Positions 50,929 to 59,135 of a stretch of DNA of 64,000 nucleotides are shown piece by piece. The translations under genes were made by a program, and so were the position numbers. Origin of the DNA: NORP233 sp050186825 (lineage in GTDB: Bacteria; Planctomycetota; J058); the NCBI GenBank assembly GCA_050186825.1, contig JBFWYD010000059.1, positions 4,631-68,630 on the forward strand. The letters run 5' to 3'. Every line of letters begins with the position of its first letter. Positions within the stretch are counted from its first letter, which is position 1. The notes below the pieces were generated by a model, which searched no databases, had not been told where the DNA came from, and saw nothing but the letters and a program-made list of their open reading frames with translations.

Positions 50929-53273
50929 GCGACCTGCCGCCGGCGCCGGCCGAGGCTCCCCGGGAGGGCGGCCCGCCTCCGGGCGCCCCCTCGGGTGGGT
51001 CGCCGGCGCGCGGGCGACGGCCGCGCGGGCAGAGCCGGCTGGCGCCGCTCTGGCGGCTGCGGCCCTTCCTGCGCCCCTACCTGGGCTGGATGCTCCTGCT
51101 GATGGCGGTCGCGCTGGTGTTCGCGTTCGCCGACGCCTATCGGGCCACGCTGGCCAAGCCGCTCCTGAACAAGGTGTTCATGCGCGGCGGCGAGGTCCGC
51201 GACGAGACCAAGGACCAGAAGCTGCAGGCCCGCGCCCTCGACGACCCGGCCGCCGTGGCGGCCGCGGGCGCCGCGCGTGAGGGGCTCCCCCCGCCGAGCG
51301 ACGCGCGCCGCGACCAGGTGGCGGCCTCGCTCGACCTCCTCGGCGCGGCCACGCCGCCCGACGACCTGGTGGACGGGAAGCTCTCGCGCCTGCTCGGGCG
51401 CACGGCCCACGCCCTGCGCGAGGTGGCCGACGACCTGTCCCCCGTGCCGTCGGCCGAGGCCCGGGCCTGGGCCGAGGTCGTGCGCGGAGTCGAGCTCCAG
51501 CGCGCCGCGATCGGCCTGGCCAAGACCCGGCCCGGCGCGGCCGCGCTGCTCTCGCTCGAGGCGCGCGCGCTGGCGCGTCAGGCGAGCTTCCTCCACGCCC
51601 GCGAGACGCTCTGGGACATCTTCCTCCTGGCCTGCCTGCTGGCGGTGGTCCTGGCGCTCACCACCTACGGCCTGCTCTACCTCTCGCGCGCGCTGGTGGC
51701 CCGCGTGTTCGTGGACCTCCAGAACCAGACGGCGGAGCACCTGCTCACGCTCTCGGTGCGCTTCTTCGAGCGCGAGCGGCGCGGCGACCTGCTCGGGCGC
51801 CTGACCACGGACCTGGCGCTCACGAGCAACCTGTTCACCACGCTCGCCGACCTGGCGATGCGCGGGCTGCACCTGGTCGTGCTGGGGGTGTGGGCGGTGG
51901 CGATCTCCCCGCTCCTGGCGCTGGTGCTGGTGGTCCTGGGCTCGCTGGTGGTCCTCCCGCTCAAGGCGCTGGGCCGGAAGATCCGCCGCAGCGCGCGCCG
52001 CCGCCAGGAGGTGACCGGCGACTCGATCGAGGTCATGACGCAGGTCCTGGCGGGGATCCGCGAGGTCAAGACCTTCCAGCGCGAGGAGCACGAGGCGCGG
52101 CGCTTCCGCGACACGTCCTTCGAGGGCTTCCTGGCGCTGGTCAAGTCGCTCAAGGCGCGCGCGGCCTCGAAGGCCTGGCTGCAGTTCTTCAATGACGTCT
52201 CGATCCCGGTCCTGTTCGTGGTCGGCAGCTACCTGGTGGTCAACCGCCTCTCCGGGATCGACGTGGGCACCTTCGCCGCCTTCCTCGGGATGGTGCTGCT
52301 CATGTACCAGCCCGCCAAGATCCTGGGCGAGTCCTACAACACGCTGATGGACAGCCTCCCGGCGCTGGACCGGGTGTTCCACCTGTTCGACCAGCGCCCC
52401 GACGTCACGGACCCCGCGGCGCCCGAGGCCTTCCCCGGGCTCGAGCGCGGGATCGTGCTCGAGGGCGTGTCCTTCAGCTACGACGGCAAGCAGGAGGTCC
52501 TGCGCGGGATCGACCTCGAGGCCCCGCGCGGGAGCCTGACCGCGCTGGTCGGGCAGACCGGCAGCGGCAAGTCGACCCTGGTCGACCTCGTGGCCCGCTA
52601 CGCCGACCCCACGCGCGGAAAGGTGCTCCTGGACGGGGTCGACCTGCGCCGGCTGCGCCATGGCGACCTACTCGACCGGCTGGCGGTGGTCCCGCAGGAC
52701 GACTTCCTCTTCAACGACACGGTCCGGGAGAACATCCGCTACGGGCGGCTCGACGCGAGCGACGCCGAGGTCGAGGCGGCGGCGCGCGAGGCAGAGATCC
52801 ACGAGGAGATCCTCGCGCTCCCGGGCGGCTACGACTACGTGGCGGGCGAGCGCGGCGGGCGGCTCTCGGGCGGCCAGGTCCAGCGGATCGCGATCGCGCG
52901 AGCGATCCTCAAGCGGCCGCGGATCCTGATCTTGGACGAGGCCACGAGCGCCCTCGACACGCGGACCGAGGCCCGCGTCCAGCGCGCGCTGGCGCGCCTG
53001 GCCCAGGGCGCCACCACCTTCGTGATCGCGCACCGGCTCTCGACGGTGATGGACGCCGACCAGATCCTGGTCCTCGACGCCGGGCGCGTGGTCGAGCGCG
53101 GGACCCACACGGAGCTCCTGGCCCGCGGCGGCGCCTACGCCCGCCTGGTCGAGGAGCAGCTCGAGCGGCCGGCCCCGGAGCCCGCGCAGGAGCCTGCGCC
53201 GGCGCAGGAGCCGGCCGCCGATCCCCTCGACGCGAGCGCGGGACCGGACCCGGGTCCGGGAGAGGCCGCCTGA
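50925..53273 (+). CDS. MsbA-type ABC exporter (fused permease-ATPase)
   Basis: Encodes 782 aa from GTG, about 200 longer than MsbA. The permease has the first helix near residue 55, then an insert of about 130 residues (about 95-220, charged, Ala-rich) before the second helix, then four more helices. The ATPase has VGQTGSGKST, LSGGQVQRIAIARAI and LILDEATSALDT. A Pro/Ala/Glu tail ends the protein. Overlap with a glycosyltransferase suggests flipping of a glycolipid such as lipid A-core. The insert is unusual and would face the periplasm. Confidence 0.88.
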   Translation: MSDLPPAPAEAPREGGPPPGAPSGGSPARGRRPRGQSRLAPLWRLRPFLRPYLGWMLLLMAVALVFAFADAYRATLAKPLLNKVFMRGGEVRDETKDQKLQARALDDPAAVAAAGAAREGLPPPSDARRDQVAASLDLLGAATPPDDLVDGKLSRLLGRTAHALREVADDLSPVPSAEARAWAEVVRGVELQRAAIGLAKTRPGAAALLSLEARALARQASFLHARETLWDIFLLACLLAVVLALTTYGLLYLSRALVARVFVDLQNQTAEHLLTLSVRFFERERRGDLLGRLTTDLALTSNLFTTLADLAMRGLHLVVLGVWAVAISPLLALVLVVLGSLVVLPLKALGRKIRRSARRRQEVTGDSIEVMTQVLAGIREVKTFQREEHEARRFRDTSFEGFLALVKSLKARAASKAWLQFFNDVSIPVLFVVGSYLVVNRLSGIDVGTFAAFLGMVLLMYQPAKILGESYNTLMDSLPALDRVFHLFDQRPDVTDPAAPEAFPGLERGIVLEGVSFSYDGKQEVLRGIDLEAPRGSLTALVGQTGSGKSTLVDLVARYADPTRGKVLLDGVDLRRLRHGDLLDRLAVVPQDDFLFNDTVRENIRYGRLDASDAEVEAAAREAEIHEEILALPGGYDYVAGERGGRLSGGQVQRIAIARAILKRPRILILDEATSALDTRTEARVQRALARLAQGATTFVIAHRLSTVMDADQILVLDAGRVVERGTHTELLARGGAYARLVEEQLERPAPEPAQEPAPAQEPAADPLDASAGPDPGPGEAA

Positions 53274-53301
53274 GCCGGGCCCCCAGCCTCCGACCTGCCA
53301 G

Positions 53302-53307
53302 TATGCT
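53302..53307 (+). promoter_or_regulatory. -10 box TATGCT for lipoprotein gene
   Basis: TATGCT ends 8 nt before the ATG at 53316. There is no visible ribosome binding site. Confidence 0.4.
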
Positions 53308-53315
53308 GCGGCCGC

Positions 53316-54137
53316 ATGACGCGCCTCTCCCTCACGCTGCTCGCGCTGGCTTGCCTGGGCTGCCCGCAGCAACCCACGCCGCCGCCCACTCCTCCCGCCA
53401 CGCCTAGCCCCAGCGCGAGCGCGTCGCCGGCGACCTCCCCGGCGGCCTCACCCGCCGCGAGCCCGGCGGCCTCCTCCCCCGCCAGCCCCGCGCCGAGCGC
53501 CAGCGCCTCCCCCCCCGCCAGCCCCGCGCCGAGCGCCAGCGCCTCGCCCGCCGCCAGCCTCGCTCCCACCCCGCGAGTCCGCCGCACGCCGCGGCCGGAG
53601 GTCAAGGTGCCGCGACCCCTCGACGACATCTTGCTCGAGCTCGAGGAGATCGAGGGCACGAGCGCCAACCTCGACGACCCCGAGGCCGACTACGAGGACC
53701 GCATCGCGCGCCCCGACGAGCTGGTCGAAGAGGCCGCGCGCCTGGGCGAGGCCGCCCTGGAGCTCGTGGGCAAGCGCCTGATCGAGGCCAAGGACCTGCC
53801 CCAGGAGGTCGGCTACCTCCAGCGCCGCCCCTTCCTGGCCAAGGTCCTCGGCCGCCTGGCCCCGGCCCAGCCCGAGCAGGCGCTCGCGATCGTGGTCAAG
53901 CTCCCACCGGCCGACGTCAAGCTGGTGGTCGCCGCCCTTCCCGACGCCGACGCCCCCGGCACCCTCACCGCCTGGTTCCTGGCGCGCGCCCGCTTCGCCA
54001 AGACCGTGGGCGAGAGCCACGCCGGCCTGCGCCGCTACCTGCTCGAGGCCCTCAAGGCGCGCGGCCCGCTCGCGGACGAGGTCAAGCAGGCCGCCGCCGC
54101 GGACCCGGATGCGGAGGTCCAGAAGCTGGGCAAGTAG
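53316..54137 (+). CDS. Lipoprotein with Ala/Ser/Pro repeat linker
   Basis: Encodes 273 aa. A lipobox (LALACLGC, Cys at about residue 16) is followed by about 70 residues of SPAPSASAS-type low complexity, then a helical domain of about 180 residues. This contains LDDILLELEEIEG, LVEEAARLGEAALELVGKRL and an AVVVKLPPADVK-like segment similar to short HEAT-type or MgtE-N-like helices. Function unknown. It converges with the membrane protein at 54178. Confidence 0.7.
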   Translation: MTRLSLTLLALACLGCPQQPTPPPTPPATPSPSASASPATSPAASPAASPAASSPASPAPSASASPPASPAPSASASPAASLAPTPRVRRTPRPEVKVPRPLDDILLELEEIEGTSANLDDPEADYEDRIARPDELVEEAARLGEAALELVGKRLIEAKDLPQEVGYLQRRPFLAKVLGRLAPAQPEQALAIVVKLPPADVKLVVAALPDADAPGTLTAWFLARARFAKTVGESHAGLRRYLLEALKARGPLADEVKQAAAADPDAEVQKLGK

Positions 54138-54177
54138 CGAGCGCCTCGCCGCCCTGAGGGCGCCGAGGGGCCCGTCC

Positions 54178-54759
54178 TCAGGCGTCGAAGCGGCGGGCGA
54201 GCTCCTGCAGCAGGGCGTCCCGGTCGGCCGCGCTCGGCGTGGGCAGGTGCAGGAGCGCGTCGATCTCGGGCGCGGCGCCCTCCACGGCCTCCAGCCACAC
54301 CTCCTCGCGGGCGAAGAGCCGGAGCGTGTCGTCCCTCTCGCCGTAGCCGGCCAGGTCCTCCCAGGCCAGGGCGAGGCCGGGGACTCCCGGCTTCTCCAGC
54401 CAGACGCCGCGCTCGCACAGCTCCGCGACCCCGCTCGCTCGCCAGGCGCGGCGCGCGACCGGCCGGAGCGCGAGCCGCCAGCGGAGCGCGAGCTGGGCGA
54501 GCCCCATGCCCAGGGCGAGCTGCGCCAGCGCCCAGCCCTCCGACGGCGCGAGCGGCGCCGGGAGGCGCTCGACGAGCCAGCGGGCTCCTCCGCCGAGGGC
54601 GATCCCCATCAGCGCGAGCGCGCACCACACCAGCGAGATGTCCAGCAGGAGCCCGCGCCGGCGTCGCCGCACCTGCTCCTCGAGCACGCGCTCGTGCAGC
54701 GCGGGGTCCAACGACCCCGCGGCCCTCACGCGCACCTGTCCCAGCTCGTCCCGGGTCAC
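54178..54759 (-). CDS. Two-helix membrane protein, hypothetical
   Basis: Encodes 193 aa from GTG. Two hydrophobic segments lie at about residues 38-60 and 75-95, after a basic stretch (EEQVRRRRRGLLLD). The C-terminal 90 residues look like a small beta domain (LCERGVWLEKPG, LAWEDLAGYGER, LRLFAREEVWLEAV) of the kind found in bacterial PH-like membrane proteins. It follows the secreted HEAT-like gene by 3 nt. Function unknown. Confidence 0.68.
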   Translation of the reverse strand: MTRDELGQVRVRAAGSLDPALHERVLEEQVRRRRRGLLLDISLVWCALALMGIALGGGARWLVERLPAPLAPSEGWALAQLALGMGLAQLALRWRLALRPVARRAWRASGVAELCERGVWLEKPGVPGLALAWEDLAGYGERDDTLRLFAREEVWLEAVEGAAPEIDALLHLPTPSAADRDALLQELARRFDA

Positions 54760-54762
54760 CCG

Positions 54763-56085
54763 CTACCGGAAGCGCGGGTCGTGGCTCCCGGTCGCGTCCC
54801 ACCACTCGCCCCACTTGCGGTAGGTGACCATGGCGCCATGCACGCCGTGGCGCTCGCCCGTGAGCGCCTCGAGCAGGGGCACCGCGCGGTAGGCGGGGTC
54901 GGTGTAGCCCGCGTTGTGGGGCTGGCCGGCGCGGGCGACCCAGGGGATCAGCAGCTTCACGTCCGCCGCGACCAGGCTCTTGCGCAGGGCCGAGCACTCC
55001 AGCGCGCGGGCCGCGCCGGTGATGGCGCGCTGCTCCGCGCGGCCGAGGGTGGCCGGCGGGCCTGGGGCGAGCAGCGCGCGCAGGGCCTCGTCTACGGCGG
55101 GGGCGGAGACCTTGGCGAGCATCTCGGGCAGGCGCTCGGACTCGACGGCCAGCCGCGAGGTCAGCAGCCGAATCGCGGCCGCCTGGGGCTCGCCCTTGCC
55201 GAGGGCCGCCACGACCCAGGCCGCGTGCTGGGCGCGGGCCTGGGTGGCTGGGACCTGGGCGGCCGGGTCCCGGAGCGCGGCCAGGGTGCGCTCGGCGAGG
55301 GGCAGGGCGGCCGCGAGCTCGTCCTCGACGCAGATGCGAGCCAGCCGCCAGCCGAAGTAGCGCTCGAGGCGCCGATCCCGCACGCCGAAGCGCTTGGCGA
55401 AGGCGCGGCCGTCGTCCTCGCGGATCGCGGCCAGCACGACCTCGGCCCGCTGGGGCGCGGGCAGCGCCTCGAGGCCGGCCAGGGCGGGCTTGGCCAGGTC
55501 GTCCTCGCGGTCCGCGAACTGGCAGAGGAGCGCCAGCGCGGCGCACCGCGCAGCGGGCTTCGCGTCTGAGGCGCGGAGCGGAGCGAGCGTGCGGAGCACG
55601 CCCCACAGCTCGTCGCGCTGCGGGTCGTCCACGCGCTTGCCGCCGCGCGGGAGGATCCCCAGGTCCTCGGGCTTGACCTGCGAGAGGTAGCCGTCGAAGA
55701 ACCCCCGGCGGCCCAGCTCGAGACCGGCGCCCTGCTTGGCGTCCTGCTTGGTGAGGCAGAGCGCGTAGACCTTGCCGTCGCTGAGCTCGACCGGGCGCTC
55801 GCCGCGCTGCTGCCCCTTGTGGAACACCCCGACCGTGGCGACCGGCACCGTGAGCGGCGCCTGGACCCCGCCCACGACCACCTCGACCGGCTCCAGCCGA
55901 TAGGCCCCGTCCTTGGTGCCGAGGCAGCGGAACAGGCCGACCACGTCCGCATCCATGAACGCGCGGGCCGTCAGGCCGGCGCGGCCCTCGGGCGTCGACT
56001 CCACCGAGACGTCGGCCCGCGCGAGGCTCAGGAGGGCCAGGCCGCAGAGGGCCAGGAGGAGGGGGCGGGGGAGGTCGCGAGGCAT
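54763..56085 (-). CDS. Secreted HEAT-like protein with YRKW motif
   Basis: Encodes 440 aa. The signal peptide (LPRPLLLALCGLALLSLARA) precedes a beta-rich N-terminal domain (about 25-140) and Ala/Leu-rich helical repeats. The C-terminal LLEALTGERHG followed by YRKWGEWWDATG matches the end of the protein at 16193-17326. That shared ending suggests a small conserved module. The ATG at 56085 is chosen because the signal peptide begins there. Function unknown. Confidence 0.72.
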   Translation of the reverse strand: MPRDLPRPLLLALCGLALLSLARADVSVESTPEGRAGLTARAFMDADVVGLFRCLGTKDGAYRLEPVEVVVGGVQAPLTVPVATVGVFHKGQQRGERPVELSDGKVYALCLTKQDAKQGAGLELGRRGFFDGYLSQVKPEDLGILPRGGKRVDDPQRDELWGVLRTLAPLRASDAKPAARCAALALLCQFADREDDLAKPALAGLEALPAPQRAEVVLAAIREDDGRAFAKRFGVRDRRLERYFGWRLARICVEDELAAALPLAERTLAALRDPAAQVPATQARAQHAAWVVAALGKGEPQAAAIRLLTSRLAVESERLPEMLAKVSAPAVDEALRALLAPGPPATLGRAEQRAITGAARALECSALRKSLVAADVKLLIPWVARAGQPHNAGYTDPAYRAVPLLEALTGERHGVHGAMVTYRKWGEWWDATGSHDPRFR

Positions 56086-56143
56086 GGGGGGCTCCGGGCT
56101 CGGGCGTCCGGCTACGACGCTACCCAACCCCCTTGAGTTCTGG

Positions 56144-56164
56144 GCGCCGCCCGCTGACGCGGGC
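56144..56164 (-). repeat. Inverted copy of the GTCA-loop palindromic repeat
   Basis: The plus strand reads GCCCGC-TGAC-GCGGGC, the reverse complement of the copy at 1027-1047. Confidence 0.5.
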
Positions 56165-56187
56165 CACGCCACTTCTCGCGACCCGCC

Positions 56188-56598
56188 TTACCCCGGCGTC
56201 GCGCAGCGCAGGTAGCCATCGACGCTGCGGAGGAAGCAACGCAGCTCCTCGCGCAGGGTCGGGGTCGGCGGCGCCGCGTCCAGGGCGCGGCGCGCGGCCT
56301 CCTCGGCGGAGCGCAGCCGGCGGACGGTGGCCTGGCGCACGGCGTGGACGAGGGGGTCGTCCTGGCCGCGGCCGGCCACGAGCTCGAGCAGGTAGCGCGC
56401 CGCGGCGCAGGCGTGGCGCGGCTCGCTGCCCAGGCGTCCCCGGAAGGCCGCGCTCTCGAGCAGGGCCTGGAGCCGGGGCCGGAAGGTCCCGTCCGCGGGC
56501 GGGACCTCGACGAGGAGCCGCAGCGCGCGCCAGCGCGAGGCGGGGTCGGCCTCGAGGTGCGCCGGGGGCGCCGACTCAAAGGGAGCAGCTGGGAGCAC
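56188..56598 (-). CDS. Small hypothetical protein
   Basis: Encodes 136 aa. The GTG at 56598 has GGAGG 6 nt upstream, which decides the start over other in-frame codons. The sequence is helical and Arg/Ala-rich (WRALRLLVEVPP, CAAARYLLELVAG, LREELRCFLRSVDGYLRC) with three to four scattered Cys. No domain was recognised. Divergent from the small gene at 56830. Confidence 0.55.
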   Translation of the reverse strand: MLPAAPFESAPPAHLEADPASRWRALRLLVEVPPADGTFRPRLQALLESAAFRGRLGSEPRHACAAARYLLELVAGRGQDDPLVHAVRQATVRRLRSAEEAARRALDAAPPTPTLREELRCFLRSVDGYLRCATPG

Positions 56599-56829
56599 AC
56601 GACACCTCCGTGCCCGGGCCCTGGCAAGCGGCGTGCCCGACGCGATCTCTGCGCGCGCCGGCGCGCGCGCGCGCTTTCCCACCCGCGGGGACAGCGATGG
56701 CCGGCTGCGTGAGTCAGGCCCGGCCCGCGGCGCGCCGTGGGTCGCCGCGCCGCGGGCGCTTGGCGGCGCGGCGCAGGCCTTGCTCGCTCCTGGGCGTCGG
56801 TCGAGCGACGCCGACGAGGAGGGAGACCC

Positions 56830-57072
56830 ATGATCGCGCCCGCAGCAGCCGCCCCGCCCTTCGCAGTTGGAGCCCTGGTCCAGGACGACACCGGACAGGA
56901 GCGGATCGTGGTCGGCTACAAGCCCGACGGCCGCTGCATGACCGTCGGCGCGCCGGACCTGCCCTGGGTCCGGGAGGGCGCGCACGCGATCGAGGTCCGG
57001 CCCCCGTCGGTCTACCGGCTCACGCCGCGGCGCGCGCGCGCCGCCGCTCAGGCCAGGCGCCAGGCCCCGTAG
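56830..57072 (+). CDS. Small hypothetical protein
   Basis: Encodes 80 aa. GGAGGGAG lies 4 nt before the ATG, a very strong ribosome site. The core looks like a short SH3-like beta barrel (FAVGALVQDDTGQERIVVGYK, then VREGAHAIEVRPP). The Arg/Ala tail overlaps the end of the convergent gene at 57048 by 25 nt. Function unknown. Confidence 0.6.
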   Translation: MIAPAAAAPPFAVGALVQDDTGQERIVVGYKPDGRCMTVGAPDLPWVREGAHAIEVRPPSVYRLTPRRARAAAQARRQAP

Positions 57073-57773
57073 GGGTTGTGCTGCGCGTGCCCCGCGGGGA
57101 AGCGCGGCCCCTCGAGCGAGAGGCGGAACACCGGGCCCTCGCGCTCGGGGCGGAAGGACAGCCCCTCGCGCAGGTCGGGGTGATCGCGCAGCAGGTGCAC
57201 CTCGAAGGCGCGCAGCAGCGCGCCGGCGCGCTCGGGTGAGAGGTCCGCCGGGACGCAGGCGTCGGCCAGCCCGAAGTGCTGCATGCCCGAGCTGAAGTAG
57301 CCCGAGCCGTCCGGCGCCTGCGCGAGCGAGACGAGGGCCGCCCACAGGCAGTCGGGCTCCTGGGGGTGCTCGGTCAGCCGCAGCCAGTCGTCGGCGCGAT
57401 GCACCTTGCCCGCGGTCGGCACCGCCACCGCCAGCCCGCCCGCGCGCAGGATCGGCGCCGACCAGGCCAGGAGCTGCGCCGCGCCGGCCGCGTCGGGCGC
57501 GCCGGCCAGCCACACGGTGCGCTGATGCCGGTCGATGGCGTCGAGCTCGGCGGGGCCGAGCCCCGAGTCGTAGCGGAGCGCGCGGAAGGAGGCCCCCAGG
57601 GCCGGGTCGTGCTCGGTCACGAGGATCGGCAGCTCGGCCGCGGTGCCCTCGTGCTTGAGCACCTTGCCCGCGATCACGTAGCCGGGCGCGCGCTGGCGCA
57701 CCGCGGCGACCAGGTCGCTGCGCTTCGGCCAGGGGCCGGGGATCCCCACCCGGATCGCGAGCTGCTCGGACAC
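57048..57773 (-). CDS. Hypothetical protein, possibly DUF4261-like
   Basis: Encodes 241 aa from GTG. It is cytosolic and alpha/beta, beginning IRVGIPGPWPKRSDLV. The C-terminal half has SSGMQHFGLADACV and FEVHLLRDHPDLREG, reminiscent of DUF4261 proteins, which have a GM-x-x-FGL element. This match is from memory of the family pattern and is tentative. No catalytic motif is evident. Neighbours give no functional hint. Confidence 0.6.
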   Translation of the reverse strand: MSEQLAIRVGIPGPWPKRSDLVAAVRQRAPGYVIAGKVLKHEGTAAELPILVTEHDPALGASFRALRYDSGLGPAELDAIDRHQRTVWLAGAPDAAGAAQLLAWSAPILRAGGLAVAVPTAGKVHRADDWLRLTEHPQEPDCLWAALVSLAQAPDGSGYFSSGMQHFGLADACVPADLSPERAGALLRAFEVHLLRDHPDLREGLSFRPEREGPVFRLSLEGPRFPAGHAQHNPYGAWRLA

Positions 57774-57874
57774 GCGCCCTCACCGTGCTGCGGGCGCGGC
57801 GCCAGTCCGCCGCGCGCGGCCGGGGATCCTACCCAGCGCGCAGGCCGGAGCGGGCGCCCTTGGGCGGAGCGACC

Positions 57875-57910
57875 CCGCGCGAAGCGCGGCGAGCCGAAGC
57901 GAGGGCTTCG
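57875..57910 (-). terminator. Two tandem hairpins
   Basis: CCGCGC-GAA-GCGCGG (57875-57889) and CGAAGC-GAGG-GCTTCG (57895-57910) lie just past the stop of the winged-helix gene at 57920. Confidence 0.55.
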
Positions 57911-57919
57911 CTCGAGAGC

Positions 57920-58390
57920 TCAGCCTGCGGCGGCCTCCTCCAGCACGGCCGGGGCCGCGGGCATGGCCGCCTCGATCGGGATCAGGCGGACGAAGGCCGA
58001 GTCGCGCCGGCGCCGGCGCCGGGCCTGCACGCTCACGAAGCCCTCGCGGCGGAGGGCCTCGACGTAGTGCTCGGCCAGCCGTCGGCTCAGCGCGAGGTCC
58101 TTGGCCAGGCGCGCCACCGAGCGCGGCCCGTGGATCGCGAGCTCGTTCAGGATCTCGCCGGCGGTGATCCCGTCCGGATCCACGGCGCGCGGGCCGAGGA
58201 TGGCCACCTCCGCCTGCTCCCGCTCCTTGCCCTCGAGCGCCGCGAGCACCTCCTGCACGTAGGGCAGGCGCTCGACGTGATCGGGGCAGTAGGGCTTGCG
58301 ATGCCGCGTGGAGCGGCGGCAGCCGGGCTCGAGGCAGCGCCGGGGCGCGCGAGGGTCGATGGAGCTGGGCAGGGTGGCGCGGAGGATCAT
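57920..58390 (-). CDS. Zinc-finger plus winged-helix protein, probable regulator
   Basis: Encodes 156 aa. The N-terminus has a possible zinc site (CLEPGCRRSTRHRKPYCPDH, residues about 19-38). The middle is a winged-helix fold (ITAGEILNELAIHGPRSVARLAKDL, LAEHYVEALRREGFVSV) like MarR/Rrf2-type DNA-binding domains. The tail is hydrophobic and Ala-rich. A sigma-54-type promoter lies directly before the ATG. Predicted transcription factor; target unknown. Confidence 0.65.
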   Translation of the reverse strand: MILRATLPSSIDPRAPRRCLEPGCRRSTRHRKPYCPDHVERLPYVQEVLAALEGKEREQAEVAILGPRAVDPDGITAGEILNELAIHGPRSVARLAKDLALSRRLAEHYVEALRREGFVSVQARRRRRRDSAFVRLIPIEAAMPAAPAVLEEAAAG

Positions 58391-58401
58391 GCCCGAGCCC
58401 G

Positions 58402-58417
58402 GGCAAGGTTCGTGCCA
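58402..58417 (-). promoter_or_regulatory. Sigma-54 (-24/-12) promoter
   Basis: The minus strand reads TGGCACG-AACC-TTGCC, with exact GG-N10-GC spacing. The predicted start (near 58391) is at the ATG at 58390, so the mRNA would be leaderless. Confidence 0.7.
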
Positions 58418-58503
58418 CCCTCAAGGTGCGGGGCGGGCGAGCTCCGCGCAGGGCGCTGGTCGATCCTGACCCGGCGCCCGGACAGTCGTGTCCCGACCGA
58501 CCC

Positions 58504-58914
58504 CTACTTGAGCCAGTGGATCGTGTACGGGCGCCAGACCGAGGGGCGCTCGTAGGTCGTGAACGCCGTGCCGTAGCTCACGGGCCGGTCGAGGAAGGCC
58601 CACTGGATGTCGATGGCGGCGCCCTTGCACAACCCCGCCAGGGGGCCCGCGGCCAGCCCGACCGGGACGAAGAACAGGATGTTGAAGATCCAGTACTCCG
58701 GGTGGTAGTCGAAGGTCGAGCGGTTGAGCCGGTAGATCTGCGCCGGCGCGTCGACCGCGCCCGTGAAGGCCCCCGTCAGCAGCCCGGTCATGGTCGCGCA
58801 GCCCTGGGTGAAGGGGAGGGCGAGGAACACGAGCGCGGCGCCCAGGGCGTGGAGGCGGCGGGCGCGACGACGGGCTCCGCTGGGGCGGGTGGCGGGGGTG
58901 GCGGCTGCTTGCAT
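58504..58914 (-). CDS. Small lipoprotein, hypothetical
   Basis: Encodes 136 aa. A long Arg-rich n-region and hydrophobic stretch end in LPFTQGC (lipid Cys near residue 39). A second hydrophobic segment (FNILFFVPVGLAAGPLAGL) suggests a membrane-embedded hairpin. The C-terminus has several aromatic residues (AFTTYERPSVWRPYTIHW). The ATG has GGAG upstream. Function unknown. Confidence 0.65.
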   Translation of the reverse strand: MQAAATPATRPSGARRRARRLHALGAALVFLALPFTQGCATMTGLLTGAFTGAVDAPAQIYRLNRSTFDYHPEYWIFNILFFVPVGLAAGPLAGLCKGAAIDIQWAFLDRPVSYGTAFTTYERPSVWRPYTIHWLK

Positions 58915-59135
58915 GCTCGGCTCCAGGTCGAGTCGGGCTCTCGTTGGGCGCGGAGGTCGAGCTGGCTCGACGCGCTGCGCCCGGACGTTCTACTCGGCGC
59001 GGGGCTCCGTGTCTCCGGCGCCCGTGACGCCGGCATGTTCCCCTGAGTCCCCGACGCTCCGGGTCAGGTGCGGGTTTAGTAGGCTCTCGGCCCCGCGCGT
59101 GGCCCCGGGCCCGGGTCAGCAAGGGAAGGAGCCCC

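Noticed and set aside
56600..57783. Long minus-strand frame joining 56188 to 57783
   Set aside because: Coding bias and a GGAGG site support a short gene starting at 56598. The rest is antisense or out of frame to genes at 56830 and 57048.
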